Source: CAWBRT01 sp963814745 (GTDB lineage: Bacteria; Acidobacteriota; Terriglobia; Terriglobales; Acidobacteriaceae). From it: a stretch of 64,000 bases of DNA. The notes below the pieces were generated by a model. That model ran no database searches. It saw only the letters and a list, made by a program, of their open reading frames with translations, and was not told the origin of the DNA. The DNA lies in assembly GCA_963814745.1 (NCBI GenBank), contig CAWFEA010000001.1, forward strand, positions 558,001 through 622,000, read 5' to 3'. Shown in pieces: positions 24,550 to 34,546 of the stretch. Made by a program: the position numbers and the translations under genes. How positions within the stretch are numbered: the stretch's first letter is position 1; every line of letters starts with the position of its first letter.

Positions 24550-26302
24550 TTAGCTGCTGCTCTGAGCTGAGGCAGGCTCAAAAGCTCGGTTGAGAAGGTT
24601 CCGGAAACGGGAATCGGAGCGCATCGCCGCGAAGTTTATATCTTCCCGCAAGAAGACGATCCAGCTGCAGCGATCCTCGACTGCAAGATCCAGCCACTGC
24701 AGCACCGATGCAGGCTCATTCAGCGCGACATAAATCGTCGCAATCCAATAGGCGCTGAAGAAATGTCTCTTGCGAAGTTTGATGAGCCCGTCGAGAATTT
24801 CACTTGCGCCTGCCCGGTCGCTGGATTGTGCCAGCCCATGGGCGAGGTGTGCCTTGGCCAGAGAGCTTTGGTGGGATTGCGCGACGGCCAGGCGAAATTC
24901 CGCGACTGCCTCTTCTGTTCTTTGCAGCCGTTCCAGAACCATGCCCATCGTCGTATGGCTGATCCACAAGGACGAGTCCATCTCTGTGACATGTCTCAAT
25001 TGCGACAGAGCCGCTTCATAGTTTCGAGCGTAGTAAAGAGCCCAGCCCAGCATCATCCCGGTGTAGCTGGAAAACGGATTCATCTCACAGGCCCGCCGCA
25101 GCAGGCCGACTGCGTCTTCATGCTTTCCCATTGCCGCCAGCAATTGGGCGTACCCTCCCAAGGCGAGCTGGCACCCCGAATCCACGGCCAGCGCCCGTAC
25201 CAGATTGGCCTCGGCCGCGTTGTAGTCGTGTTCATAAAAAAGATGATACGCAGCCAGCGCGGTTCGTGCTTCCGGCAAATCCTCGATCTTGAGTGCCTTT
25301 TCCGCCGCGGCTTTGACGCGCGGAAAGACTCTGCGCGATGGCCCAATCCCCAGTCTGGCGTACAAGCAATGCGCGCTGGCGAGCGACGCCCACGCCTGCG
25401 GAAACCGCGGATACTCCTGGACCGCCTCCTCGAACAGTGGAATACAGCGTTCGACCGTTCAACTCGGTCAGCCGAGCAAGAAGCACACACCCTCGCAAAA
25501 ATTTCTCGGTGGCGCTTGGTGGCGTAAGCTGAAGAGGAGAAAGATGATGCACATTCGGTATTGTTTGAAGTATGCCAGCAGCGATGCTCCGACTTATTTC
25601 CTCCTCGACTGCGAACAAATCCTCTTCCCGACGGGTGTAGCTTTCCGCCCACAAACAGCATTGCGCCAGACAGTTGAGTAGCCTTATTGTGACCCGCACC
25701 TGGCCGCTCGCCCGCGACACGGCTCCCACCAGGACATAGTCCGCGGATACGTCGCGGCACAGCGATATTGTGCTCTTTCCTTTGGGTCTGCGTTCGGTGG
25801 TGAATTCGGGAGTAATGACAAAAAGCGGGGAATTTGACCGGCGAAGATGGATAATCAGTAACTCAGTCAGGGAAGACGCGAGCGATTCGGACTCCGTGCC
25901 CCGTGTTGGCTTGAGTGGGAAAACCGCCAGGCGCGGCCCGTCGCGAGGATGCGCAACTTTTAGCGGGGAAGAACCGTGAATATTGGCAATGAAGCGATAT
26001 CCGTGACTTCCCACGGTTTCGACGAAGCGGGCATTTACGGCGTCATCGGCCAATGCGGCGCGCAATCTTCGCACGGCGACGTTGAGAGACAAGTCACCCT
26101 CAACAAACGTATCCGGCCAAACGGTTCGGATTATTTCCTGCCGCGAGACAAGTTGTTTGGGTCGACTGAGCAGGAGCGCAAGAATCTGGTATGGCTTGTC
26201 TTGTAGAGGAACCTTTACGCCGTTCTTGAAAAGCTCACCGCTCGTAAGGTCCGCTACAAACTCTCCGAAGCGGAGATGGATCGATTTTGTGGCGCCCGCC
26301 AT
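24550..26302 (-). pseudogene. CadC-like winged-helix/TPR regulator, frameshifted
   Basis: Two overlapping frames together make one protein of about 580 aa. The first (26302-25232) has an OmpR/CadC-type winged helix (LRFGEFVADLTSGELFKNGVKVPLQDKPYQILALLLSRP, DLSLNVAVRRLRAALADD, FVETVGSHGYRFIA) and a following domain. Near 25440 homology jumps to the other frame (LFEEAVQEYPRFPQAWASLASAHCLYARLG), which continues as TPR repeats to 24550. A one-base indel explains this. Membrane-free winged-helix/TPR regulators of this type are frequent in Acidobacteriota. It is either a pseudogene or carries a sequencing error. Confidence 0.75.
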
Positions 26303-26526
26303 GGGCGTTCTCGCTTACGCAGAATATATCACTATTCGGTGATGCCGATTGCGGAAATTACGTTTGGCGATAACCCCAATTACCAGAATTAGCTGCAAGC
26401 GCCTCAAGATAATCAATTGGTAATCCATACGTAAGCCTCAATTAAGTTGCAGGTTGACCCAGTCGCCGGGATACTGCGGGTGCTCTTTCATTTTAGGGAT
26501 TGGACCATCGCGAGAGGTGACGTGAG

Positions 26527-26808
26527 ATGCAAATCGCGCAGCTTTGCCATTCATGCGGTTTCGGTTCACATGGGCTGGAATGTCTCAAATGCGGAGGCGA
26601 GATTTTACGCGGAGGGGTTATAGCTGAACTGTGTGCATCCTGTTCAAGTATCGCCAAAGACAAGTGCATTAAGTGCAACAAACCGCTTTCGGTTGCAAGC
26701 GTAACGGCCCTACTCTGCGGCAGGTGCGGGGTTCAGCCTGTCGGCAAAAAATGCATTAAGTGCGGGAGATACGTAAACGAAGAAGCGGCAAGAGCCGCAA
26801 GCGCTTGA
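26527..26808 (+). CDS. Cys-rich zinc-ribbon protein (93 aa)
   Basis: Small protein with seven Cys-x2-Cys pairs (CHSC, CLKC, CASC, CIKC, CGRC, CIKC and related) spaced to form three or more zinc ribbons; the remaining residues are short and polar. No transmembrane segment. GAGAGGTGACGTGAG precedes the ATG. Function unknown; such multi-ribbon proteins often mediate protein or RNA contacts. Confidence 0.6.
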   Translation: MQIAQLCHSCGFGSHGLECLKCGGEILRGGVIAELCASCSSIAKDKCIKCNKPLSVASVTALLCGRCGVQPVGKKCIKCGRYVNEEAARAASA

Positions 26809-26990
26809 TCAACAGTATTGCCAGAGCATCTGCGTCATCGCTAGTCGGATCCGTGCCCAAACAAGAGGTCGAATTTGCGGGGTGAACGACGTTTCGGCAA
26901 GGAATTCAGAACGAGATCATGCGCTGTCGTGGCTGGTAAGGTTCGCGGGCAACGGCCTTCAAAACTCATATGTAGTCGCGGAGGTGATAC

Positions 26991-27440
26991 ATGTTTCGGG
27001 AAGCACGCGCAGTCTGGAAAGGCGGACTATACGCCGGGGAAGGAGCCGTTACCACACCAAGTGGCGTGCTGAACAACTCTACTTATGCCTTTGGCTCATT
27101 GGCCGATACCTCGCGTTTCACTTCGCCGAGCGAGATGCTTGCCGCCGCCATCGCCTCCTGCATGTCAACGATGGTGGCGGTAGAAATGGCCAAGCTGGGG
27201 ATCAGACCGATCGTGGTCGAGTCGTACGTGGTGATTACGCTGAACAGTCCTGCTGAAGGCAGATACCAAATCAGCAAGATTCATCTAGAGATCACAGCGC
27301 GCACCACCGATCCGGAATCGCCAAAGTTCGACGAGGCGGTGGCGACCGCCCGTCGCGAGTGCCCTATCTGTAGTGCGCTGAAGGTGGAAATGATTTGCAA
27401 GGCAAAGCTGGTTTCATTGGCCACTCCGGCACTGGTTTGA
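26991..27440 (+). CDS. OsmC/Ohr-family protein (149 aa)
   Basis: Hydroperoxide-reducing protein of the OsmC family. Seen: the N-terminal ARAVWKGGLYAGEGAVTTPSG, PSEMLAAAIASCMSTMVAVEMAKLG with the first redox Cys, and RRECPICSALK with the second. GCGGAGGTGATAC precedes ATG 26991. It stands about 50 bases before hdrC in the same direction and may be first in that operon, protecting the oxygen-sensitive enzymes encoded downstream. The link is by position. Confidence 0.85.
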   Translation: MFREARAVWKGGLYAGEGAVTTPSGVLNNSTYAFGSLADTSRFTSPSEMLAAAIASCMSTMVAVEMAKLGIRPIVVESYVVITLNSPAEGRYQISKIHLEITARTTDPESPKFDEAVATARRECPICSALKVEMICKAKLVSLATPALV

Positions 27441-27488
27441 AGACGGGCCGAATTGGCTGAAGCATTGACCAATCTTCAGGGGACGGTT

Positions 27489-28079
27489 ATGGAACTGAAA
27501 CGAATAGTCAAGTTTGAGGCGGAGCGCGACCCCGAGTTCTCCCGCTGGATCAGCCATACGGTGGGTGGGGAGAACATTCGCCATTGTCTGCAATGTGGTC
27601 TGTGCAGCGGCAACTGCCCCCTCTCGCTGTACATGGACTACACTCCGCGCCGCTTGATGCACCTTTCGCGCGAGGGCTTCAAAGACGAGGTGTTACGCAG
27701 CAACTCAATCTGGCTGTGTACCACCTGTTACAACTGCATGGTGCAGTGTCCGAAGGGCATCAATATTACGCACCTGATGTATGCGCTCAAGCAGCGGGCC
27801 ATCGAGGAAAAACTCTATCCCAAGCGCTTTGCGATTCCGGTGATGGCGCGGCAGTTTTCCCGCATGGTCCGCAAGTCAGGGCGCATCACGGAGAGCTGGC
27901 TGATCGTTCGGGTCTTCATGCGCACTGCTGTTTGGCGTCTGCTCGGCATGAGTCACCTGGGCGTGAAGCTGTTCCGCGCCGGCCGCATGGGCCTGAAGAC
28001 GGAAAAGATCGAACGCCGCGCGGAAGTTGCGACGCTGCTCGATTCGGTGACGGCGGTTAAGAAGGAGCTGGCGTTATGA
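27489..28079 (+). CDS. hdrC: Heterodisulfide reductase-like subunit C (196 aa)
   Basis: Iron-sulfur subunit of the Hdr complex. Seen: two [4Fe-4S] ferredoxin motifs, CLQCGLCSGNCP and CTTCYNCMVQCPKG, in a protein of normal HdrC length. ATG 27489 is chosen over the upstream 27453 because GGGGACGG precedes it and the protein then starts directly with the HdrC fold. Its stop overlaps the hdrB start by 4 bases (ATGA). It passes electrons between HdrA and HdrB. Confidence 0.93.
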   Translation: MELKRIVKFEAERDPEFSRWISHTVGGENIRHCLQCGLCSGNCPLSLYMDYTPRRLMHLSREGFKDEVLRSNSIWLCTTCYNCMVQCPKGINITHLMYALKQRAIEEKLYPKRFAIPVMARQFSRMVRKSGRITESWLIVRVFMRTAVWRLLGMSHLGVKLFRAGRMGLKTEKIERRAEVATLLDSVTAVKKELAL

Positions 28080-28951
28080 CCTACGCCTACTATCCAGGCT
28101 GCTCGCTGAAAGGGACAGGACGAGCCTACGAGGAATCGCTCCTGGCTGTCTTTCGCGCCCTGAACGTCGATGTCAAAGAACTCGAAGACTGGAACTGCTG
28201 CGGGGCGACTACCTACATGTCGGTTGATGAGCTCGCTTCTTACGCGCTTGCAGGCCGCAACCTCGCCATGGCCGCCAGGGAAAACAAAGACATCGTGGCG
28301 CCGTGCGCAGCTTGTTACCTGGTTCTCAACAAGACGCAGCATTACGTTCACGACTACCCAAATATCAAGACGGTGGTCGAGCGCTCACTGGCGGCGATCG
28401 GCCTGACCTACAGCGACAAGGTGCACGTGCGGCATCCGCTGGAAATTCTGCTGAACGAAGTCGGACTAAAGGCGATCTCGGCCAAGGTCAAGTCTCCGCT
28501 GAAGGGTTTGAAGGTCGCGCCCTACTACGGATGCCAGATTGTTCGTCCCTACGCCACCTTTGATGATCAACTCAATCCGACCTCGATGGATCGGATTCTG
28601 GAGGCTTGTGGCGCCAAGATGGTTCCGTATCCGCTCAAGACGCGTTGTTGTGGCGGCAGCCAAAAGGGAACGCTACCCGAGGTCGGACTCGACCTCATTG
28701 GCTATTTGCTTGCCGAGGCGCAGAAAAGGGGGGCCGAAGTGGTAGCGACTGTTTGCCCGCTGTGCCAGTTCAATCTAGATGTTTTTCAGAACGAAGCACG
28801 AACCGACCAGAAATCTGTTTCGATCCCCGTCCTGTATTTCAGCCAGTTGATGGCCCTCGCTCTCGGCGCTCCAGCCAATGCGATCGGTCTCCAGCGCAGC
28901 CTGGTTCCGGTTACGCCCATACTCGCAAAAAAGGAGATCGCCTATGCCTGA
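28076..28951 (+). CDS. hdrB: Heterodisulfide reductase-like subunit B (291 aa)
   Basis: Catalytic-type subunit with two CCG domains: YYPGCSLKGTGRAYEES...NCCGATTY...CAACY and YYGCQIVRPY...KTRCCGGSQKG...CPLCQFNLD. In methanogens these Cys-rich repeats hold the noncubane clusters that reduce the CoM-S-S-CoB disulfide. In bacteria the disulfide substrate is usually unknown. It is coupled by overlap to hdrC and hdrA. Confidence 0.93.
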   Translation: MTYAYYPGCSLKGTGRAYEESLLAVFRALNVDVKELEDWNCCGATTYMSVDELASYALAGRNLAMAARENKDIVAPCAACYLVLNKTQHYVHDYPNIKTVVERSLAAIGLTYSDKVHVRHPLEILLNEVGLKAISAKVKSPLKGLKVAPYYGCQIVRPYATFDDQLNPTSMDRILEACGAKMVPYPLKTRCCGGSQKGTLPEVGLDLIGYLLAEAQKRGAEVVATVCPLCQFNLDVFQNEARTDQKSVSIPVLYFSQLMALALGAPANAIGLQRSLVPVTPILAKKEIAYA

Positions 28952-30953
28952 GCTGCAAACCCCCTCAGGTTCCGACGCTGTGCGTATCGGTGTTTACGTC
29001 TGCCACTGCGGCACGAATATCGCGGGCACCGTGGACGTGAAGGCTCTCACCGAATATGCGGCCGGGTTGCGGAATGTGGTAGTTGCACGTGAGTACAAGT
29101 ACATGTGCTCGGACCCAGGCCAGGCACTGGTTGAGAAAGATATTGCCCGGGACGGGCTGAATCGGGTGGTGGTAGCGTCTTGTTCGCCGCTGCTGCATGA
29201 GCATACCTTTCGGCGTGCCATCACTCGCGCGGGGATCAACGCCTTCTTCCTGCAAATGGTGAACATTCGTGAACACGTCTCCTGGGTTCACCTGGACAAG
29301 CAGAAAGCCACGGAAAAAGCTAAAGACCTGGTGCGTGCTGCCGTGCGGAGGGTGGCGCTCCACAAGCCACTGCAAAAGAGAAAGGTTCCGATTAACCCGA
29401 ACGCTCTGGTCGTGGGTGGAGGAATTGCCGGAATCCACGCGGCTTTGACGCTTGCCGAAGCCGGCAAGCAGGTTTACCTGGTCGAACGTGAGCCGACCAT
29501 CGGCGGCCACATGGCGATGTTTGACAAGACATTCCCCACGCTGGACTGTGCCGCCTGCATTCTTACACCGAAGATGACGACGGTGGGCTCGCACCCCAAT
29601 ATCAAGCTGTGGACTTATTCGGAAGTCGTCCAGGTAGACGGCTACGTCGGCAATTACAAGGTCAAAGTCAAACACAAACCGCGCTACATCAATGAAGAAT
29701 TGTGCATTGGCTGTCAGGAGTGCATCACGGCCTGCCTGTACAAGGAAGCTAAGTTTCCAGATGAATTCAATCTCGGGTTGAGCAAGCGCAAGCCGGTTTA
29801 CCTGCCATTCCCGCAAGCGGTGCCGCAAAAGGTGGTTATCGACCCGGAGACCTGTATCGAATTCAAGACAGGCAAGTGCAAGAAAACCTGCATAGAAGCC
29901 TGCGGTGAACGCCTTGCTATCGACCTGAAACAGAAGGAAAGCTTCGAAGAGATTGAGGTTGGAACCATTATTCTAGCGACGGGATTCAAGACCTTTGATC
30001 CCGCGCGCAATCCGCATTACGGCTATGGGCGTTACCAAAACGTATACACCTCGCTGGAAATAGAACGTCTGATCAATGCCGCTGGTCCGACCGCGGGGGA
30101 AATCGTCCTGCGTGACGGCAAGCGGCCCAATTCGGTGGGCATCATCCACTGCGTCGGGTCGCGCGACGCCAACACGAATCGCTGGTGCTCCAAAGTCTGC
30201 TGCATGTACTCCCTCAAGCTGGCGCACTTGATCAAGGAGCGCACTGGGGCCGAGGTTTTCAACTTTTACATTGATATGCGAACGCCCGGCAAAGGCTACG
30301 AAGAATTCTACGACCGCTTGCTGGATGAGGGGGTGCATTTTATCCGCGGCCGGGTCGCCGAGATCAGCGACTGGGCAGTCCATCCGTCGGAAGAAGGCAA
30401 GCTCGTGATCCGCGCCGAGGACACACTGGCGGCTTTTGTGCGCCGCGTGCCGGTTGACATGGTGGTTCTGGCCGTCGGCTTAGAACCCCAGCGCGATGCT
30501 CAGGACGTCCGCCGCATGTTCAACATCAGTTGTGCTGCCGAGGGCTGGTTCCTGGAGCGCCATCCCAAGCTTGCTCCGGTCAGCACCTTCACCGAAGGCG
30601 TCTACATTGCGGGCGCCTGTCAAGGTCCGAAGGACATTCCGGAGTCGGTTGCCCAGGCGGGCGCCGCCGCGGCCGAAGCCATGGCACTGATTGACTCCCA
30701 GTTTGTGGAACTTGAGCCTTACACCGCGTTTGTGATGGAAGAAGAGTGTTGCGGCTGTAAGAGCTGTATTCCACTTTGTCCTTATCACGCAATCTCGTTT
30801 CTCGAGGACAAGAAGAAGGCAAGCATTAACGAGGTGCTCTGCAAAGGTTGCGGCACCTGTGTAGCCGGCTGTCCGTCGGGAACCATTCAGCAGAATTTCT
30901 TCGAAGACCAGGAGATTTTCGAAGAGATCGAGGGGGTGCTGGCCCATGCTTAA
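28944..30953 (+). CDS. hdrA: Heterodisulfide reductase-like subunit A, FAD bifurcating subunit (669 aa)
   Basis: Flavoprotein expected to bifurcate electrons. ATG 28944 has AAGGAG 7 nt upstream and overlaps hdrB. Seen: N-terminal VYVCHCGTNIAG, FAD-binding VVGGGIAGIHAALTLAEAG, the inserted ferredoxin CIGCQECITACLY, CSKVCC in the middle, and two C-terminal [4Fe-4S] motifs CCGCKSCIPLCPY and CKGCGTCVAGCPSG. Length is normal for the family. The gene overlaps mvhD by 8 bases. Confidence 0.94.
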   Translation: MPELQTPSGSDAVRIGVYVCHCGTNIAGTVDVKALTEYAAGLRNVVVAREYKYMCSDPGQALVEKDIARDGLNRVVVASCSPLLHEHTFRRAITRAGINAFFLQMVNIREHVSWVHLDKQKATEKAKDLVRAAVRRVALHKPLQKRKVPINPNALVVGGGIAGIHAALTLAEAGKQVYLVEREPTIGGHMAMFDKTFPTLDCAACILTPKMTTVGSHPNIKLWTYSEVVQVDGYVGNYKVKVKHKPRYINEELCIGCQECITACLYKEAKFPDEFNLGLSKRKPVYLPFPQAVPQKVVIDPETCIEFKTGKCKKTCIEACGERLAIDLKQKESFEEIEVGTIILATGFKTFDPARNPHYGYGRYQNVYTSLEIERLINAAGPTAGEIVLRDGKRPNSVGIIHCVGSRDANTNRWCSKVCCMYSLKLAHLIKERTGAEVFNFYIDMRTPGKGYEEFYDRLLDEGVHFIRGRVAEISDWAVHPSEEGKLVIRAEDTLAAFVRRVPVDMVVLAVGLEPQRDAQDVRRMFNISCAAEGWFLERHPKLAPVSTFTEGVYIAGACQGPKDIPESVAQAGAAAAEAMALIDSQFVELEPYTAFVMEEECCGCKSCIPLCPYHAISFLEDKKKASINEVLCKGCGTCVAGCPSGTIQQNFFEDQEIFEEIEGVLAHA

Positions 30954-31422
30954 TCGCCAAAGCGCTGAGAAAATTTTCGGGCAGGATTTCGAGCCGCGCA
31001 TTGTCGCGTTCTTCTGCAACTGGTGCACGTATCTTGCCGCCGATCTGGCAGGCACTTCGCGGATGAAATATGCCCCGAACGTGCGTGTCGTGCGCATGAT
31101 GTGCTCGGGCAGAGTTGACCCTCAATTCGTGCTGCAAGCCTTTGCCCTGGGCGCGGACGGAGTGCTGGTGGGCGGCTGCCACCCCGGCGACTGCCACTAT
31201 CAAGAGGGCAACTACAAGATGCTCCGCCGCTTTCGCCTGTTGAAACGCATGCTGCATGAGATGGGCATCGAGGACGAGCGATTCCGCCTGGAATGGATCT
31301 CCGCCGCGGAAGGCGATCGCGTCCGTACCGTGATCAACGACATGGTAGAGAAAGTCCGCGCGCTCGGGCCACTGGATCTCAGTCCGCAGCAAGAGGTCTT
31401 CGCCGAGGAGGTGACGGTCTAA
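30946..31422 (+). CDS. mvhD: MvhD-type hydrogenase/Hdr linker subunit (158 aa)
   Basis: Delta subunit (FlpD/MvhD) that connects the hydrogenase to HdrA through a [2Fe-2S] cluster. Seen: IVAFFCNWCTYLAADLAG, VVRMMCSGRVDPQFVLQAF and GGCHPGDCHYQEGN with the conserved Cys residues, at normal length. It overlaps hdrA and its stop is within a base of the next start (TAATG). Confidence 0.94.
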   Translation: MLNRQSAEKIFGQDFEPRIVAFFCNWCTYLAADLAGTSRMKYAPNVRVVRMMCSGRVDPQFVLQAFALGADGVLVGGCHPGDCHYQEGNYKMLRRFRLLKRMLHEMGIEDERFRLEWISAAEGDRVRTVINDMVEKVRALGPLDLSPQQEVFAEEVTV

Positions 31423-32423
31423 TGCCGGAAAAACATAAAGTCGCGTTCTACTGGTGCGCATCCTGCGGTGGTTGTGAGGAGGCGGTCCTCGATCTGGCGG
31501 AAGCCGTTCTCGAAGTGGTGGCAGCGGTGGACATCGTTTTCTGGCCGGTGGCCATGGACTTCAAGCGCAAGGACGTCGAAGCCATGACCGACGCGTCCAT
31601 CTGGGCTACATTCCTGAACGGGGCTGTCCGCAGCACCGAGCAGGAAGAGATGGCCCATCTTCTCCGGAAAAAGTCTCAGGTAATGATTGCGTTGGGATCT
31701 TGCTCGCACTTGGGAGGAATCCCCGGTCTCGCGAATCTGTTTGAGCGTGAAAGTATTCTGAATGCAGTTTATTTCGCATCGCCAAGCACTGTGAATGAGA
31801 AGAAAACCCAGCCGCAGATGCGCTACAAAGAGAACTCCCATAGCGTCGAACTGCCGGGGCTTTACTCGACGGTGCGGGCGCTGGATCAGGTGGTCAACGT
31901 GGACTATTACATTCCCGGGTGCCCGCCAACGGCCGGAGTGTTTCGAAGCGCACTGCAGACTTTGCTGGGCGAGCAATTGCCCGCGAAGGGAACCGTACTC
32001 GCTCCAGACCGTGCGCTTTGCGACGAGTGTCCGCGAAAGGATACAAAACCGGAGAGCTTAGCCATCACAGAATTCAAGCGACCGCCACACGTGTTGATCG
32101 ACGAGGAGAAGTGTCTGCTGGCACAGGGCATGATCTGCATGGGCCCCGCGACTCGGGGAGGCTGTGAAGCCGTCTGTGTCCGCGGCAACATGCCGTGCTC
32201 CGGTTGCTGCGGGCCCACCAGCCGAGTCCGGGACCAAGGGGCCAAAGCTCTGAGTTCGCTGGCGTCGCTGATCGACGGCAGGGATGAGGCAGAAATCGAC
32301 CACGTAGTGCAGACCATTCCAGACCCGGTAGGGACCTTCTACCGCTATAGTCTGCCTACGTCTCTGCTGAGACGGAAACATTCCCATGGTGCGGCACTGC
32401 CGGAAATTACGGCCTCAAAATGA
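31422..32423 (+). CDS. mvhG: [NiFe]-hydrogenase small subunit, MvhG type (333 aa)
   Basis: Small subunit with the proximal cluster motif CASCGGCEEAVLDL at the N-terminus, IALGSCSHLGGIPGL, YIPGCPPTAGVFRSAL and a C-terminal set MICMGPATRGGCEAVC, CSGCCGP for further [4Fe-4S] clusters. ATG 31422 is the start; it overlaps the mvhD stop. The lack of a twin-arginine signal points to a cytoplasmic enzyme. It carries electrons from the active site to MvhD. Confidence 0.92.
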   Translation: MPEKHKVAFYWCASCGGCEEAVLDLAEAVLEVVAAVDIVFWPVAMDFKRKDVEAMTDASIWATFLNGAVRSTEQEEMAHLLRKKSQVMIALGSCSHLGGIPGLANLFERESILNAVYFASPSTVNEKKTQPQMRYKENSHSVELPGLYSTVRALDQVVNVDYYIPGCPPTAGVFRSALQTLLGEQLPAKGTVLAPDRALCDECPRKDTKPESLAITEFKRPPHVLIDEEKCLLAQGMICMGPATRGGCEAVCVRGNMPCSGCCGPTSRVRDQGAKALSSLASLIDGRDEAEIDHVVQTIPDPVGTFYRYSLPTSLLRRKHSHGAALPEITASK

Positions 32424-32431
32424 GGTAGCAC

Positions 32432-33976
32432 ATGCCTAGTGAACAACAAGTAATGATTGAGGACACCGCGAAGCAAAACAGTCAACCAAGCCGGCGGCGC
32501 ATCACCATCGATCCCATTACACGCTTGGAAGGTCACGGCAAAATCGAAATCTTTCTTGACGAAAACGGTCAAGTGGAACGAGCTTTCTTCCAAGTCCCCG
32601 AGTTGCGCGGCTTCGAGAAATTCGTGCAGGGACGTCCGGCGGAGGAAATGCCACAGATTACTTCCCGCATCTGCGGCGTTTGCCCGACCGCGCACCACAT
32701 GGCGGCGACCAAGGCGCTCGATCATCTTTATAAGGTCGAGCCTCCACCCGCCGCGAAGAAGATTCGCGAGCTTATCTACAGCACATTCTTCACCGAAGAT
32801 CACGCACTTCACTTCTATTTTCTGGGCGGCCCGGACTTCGTCGTCGGACCGGAAGCGCCGGCGGCAGAGCGCAACGTCCTCGGCGTGATTGGAAAGGTGG
32901 GCGTCGAAACCGGCAAGAAAGTCATTGCTATGCGCCGCCGCTTGCGCGAGCTGATGGCGCTGGCAGGCGGGAAAGCCGCGCACCCCGTGTTCGGTTTGCC
33001 CGGCGGTGTCGCCAAGCACATCACGCCTGAAATGCAGAAGCAGTTTCAAGAGGTCGCCGCCGACGCCGTAGAGTTCGGTAAGTTCACTTTGCAGGTCTTT
33101 GAGGATGTTGTTCTGAACAATAGCGACTACGTTCGCCTGGTACTTTCTGATGCCTATACCCACCGCACGTACTACATGGGGATGGTCGATGATAAGAACC
33201 GGGTGAACTTCTGTGATGGTTTGATTCGTGTAGTCTCGCCCGAAGGTAAGGAGTGGAAGAAATTTTCCGCGGACCAATACCTGGAAAATGTTGCTGAGCA
33301 TGTCGAACCGTGGAGCTACATGAAATTCTGCTACCTGAAGCCCGTTGGCTGGAAGGGCTTCAAGGAAGGCGCAGACAGCGGAATTTACAGCGTTGCCCCG
33401 CTGGCGCGTCTGAATGCCAGCGATGGCATGGCAACTCCGCTTGCTCAGCAAGCCTACGAAAAGTTCTTCACGACTCTTGGCGGCAAGCCGGTTCATCAGA
33501 CACTGGCCAATCATTGGGCAAGGGTCATCGAACTGCTCTATGCGGCCGAGCGCATGCAGGAACTCGCCGCTGATCCGGAGTTGATTGATGCTCACGTGCG
33601 CACGCTTCCCACCGAGAAGCCACATGAGGGCATTGGCGTGGTAGAAGCTCCGCGCGGGACGCTCATCCATCATTACCAGACTGACGAGAATGGGATTGTG
33701 GAGAAAGCCAACCTTATTGTGGCGACGCAAAATAATGCCGCCCGCATTGCGATGAGCATTGAAAAGGTCGCCAAATCGCTTATTTCCGGTAGCAACATTC
33801 CCGAAGGCGTACTTAATAAGGTCGAGATGGCATTTCGCGCCTACGATCCCTGTAACGGGTGTGCCACGCACTCGTTGCCTGGAAGCATGCCCCTGGTGCT
33901 TCGAGTTCGTGATCGCGAGGGCAAGCTGCTGGCCATGCTGCGCCGTGACTTCGACGGGAGCGTACATCGTGACTAG
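32432..33976 (+). CDS. mvhA: [NiFe]-hydrogenase large subunit, group 3c MvhA type (514 aa)
   Basis: Catalytic subunit holding the Ni-Fe centre. Seen: L1 motif RICGVCPTAHH (C81, C84) and L2 motif AYDPCNGCATH (C474, C477), so all four metal ligands are present. The sequence continues 37 residues beyond the L2 His, so proteolytic maturation should occur and a protease gene follows directly. The L2 form and the MvhG/MvhD/Hdr context place it in group 3c. It could oxidise H2 and deliver electrons to HdrA. Confidence 0.94.
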   Translation: MPSEQQVMIEDTAKQNSQPSRRRITIDPITRLEGHGKIEIFLDENGQVERAFFQVPELRGFEKFVQGRPAEEMPQITSRICGVCPTAHHMAATKALDHLYKVEPPPAAKKIRELIYSTFFTEDHALHFYFLGGPDFVVGPEAPAAERNVLGVIGKVGVETGKKVIAMRRRLRELMALAGGKAAHPVFGLPGGVAKHITPEMQKQFQEVAADAVEFGKFTLQVFEDVVLNNSDYVRLVLSDAYTHRTYYMGMVDDKNRVNFCDGLIRVVSPEGKEWKKFSADQYLENVAEHVEPWSYMKFCYLKPVGWKGFKEGADSGIYSVAPLARLNASDGMATPLAQQAYEKFFTTLGGKPVHQTLANHWARVIELLYAAERMQELAADPELIDAHVRTLPTEKPHEGIGVVEAPRGTLIHHYQTDENGIVEKANLIVATQNNAARIAMSIEKVAKSLISGSNIPEGVLNKVEMAFRAYDPCNGCATHSLPGSMPLVLRVRDREGKLLAMLRRDFDGSVHRD

Positions 33977-34505
33977 CAGTACCAACACGCCGCTCGGAAA
34001 CCAGGCCGCCCGCGCGCCTACCACGCGAATTCTTTGCCTCGGCAATGACATATTGACCGACGACGCGCTGGGATTTTTAGTTGCCGATTATCTTCGCGAA
34101 TTCGCCTTGCCTGAGATCGACATTGTCAGCAGTGCTGAGAGCGGTTTTCATCTCCTCGACTACGTTCTCGACATCCACACTCTAGTAGTAATCGACACGG
34201 TAAAAACCGGTCTCGCTCCGCCTGGCACTATTTATCAACTTCACCCCGACGAAATGCAGGTCGTGACCGGCGGATCACCTCACTATATTGGCTTATCAGA
34301 AACTCTTACTCTCGCCCGATGTTTGAAGCTACCCGTGGCAAACAACGTGCATATATTGGCCGTGGAGTGTTCTGACTGTTTGACCATCGGCGGAGAAATG
34401 CATCCCGCCGTCACGGCCGCCATATTGCCACTTTTGGCCGAACTGCAATGTCTTTTAGAGCGAACGCACCAACTACTCCCCAGCCTGGGAGTCTCCGTGG
34501 TGTAA
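33969..34505 (+). CDS. Hydrogenase maturation protease (178 aa)
   Basis: Peptidase M52-type endopeptidase that trims the large-subunit C-terminus after nickel insertion. GTG 33969 is chosen because it overlaps the mvhA stop and the protein then starts just before ILCLGNDILTDDALGFLVADYL, the GNxxxxDDxxG motif. Also seen: the second acidic residue in VIDTVKTG and a His in PHYIGLSE-type segment. Other hydrogenase accessory genes (hypABCDEF) are not in this window. Confidence 0.85.
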   Translation: MTSSTNTPLGNQAARAPTTRILCLGNDILTDDALGFLVADYLREFALPEIDIVSSAESGFHLLDYVLDIHTLVVIDTVKTGLAPPGTIYQLHPDEMQVVTGGSPHYIGLSETLTLARCLKLPVANNVHILAVECSDCLTIGGEMHPAVTAAILPLLAELQCLLERTHQLLPSLGVSVV

Positions 34506-34546
34506 GTCTGGATGCGCAAGCAGAAGCTTTCAGTGAGGACGCCGCC

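Noticed and set aside
28965..29828. 287-codon leftward frame opposite hdrA
   Set aside because: Antisense of a protein with clear ferredoxin and FAD motifs.
28944..30953. Selenocysteine in HdrA or in the hydrogenase
   Set aside because: All frames read through with ordinary Cys codons; no in-frame TGA.
32345..34051. 568-codon leftward frame opposite mvhA
   Set aside because: It is the antisense of the hydrogenase large subunit, a known effect of high GC at third positions; no motif.
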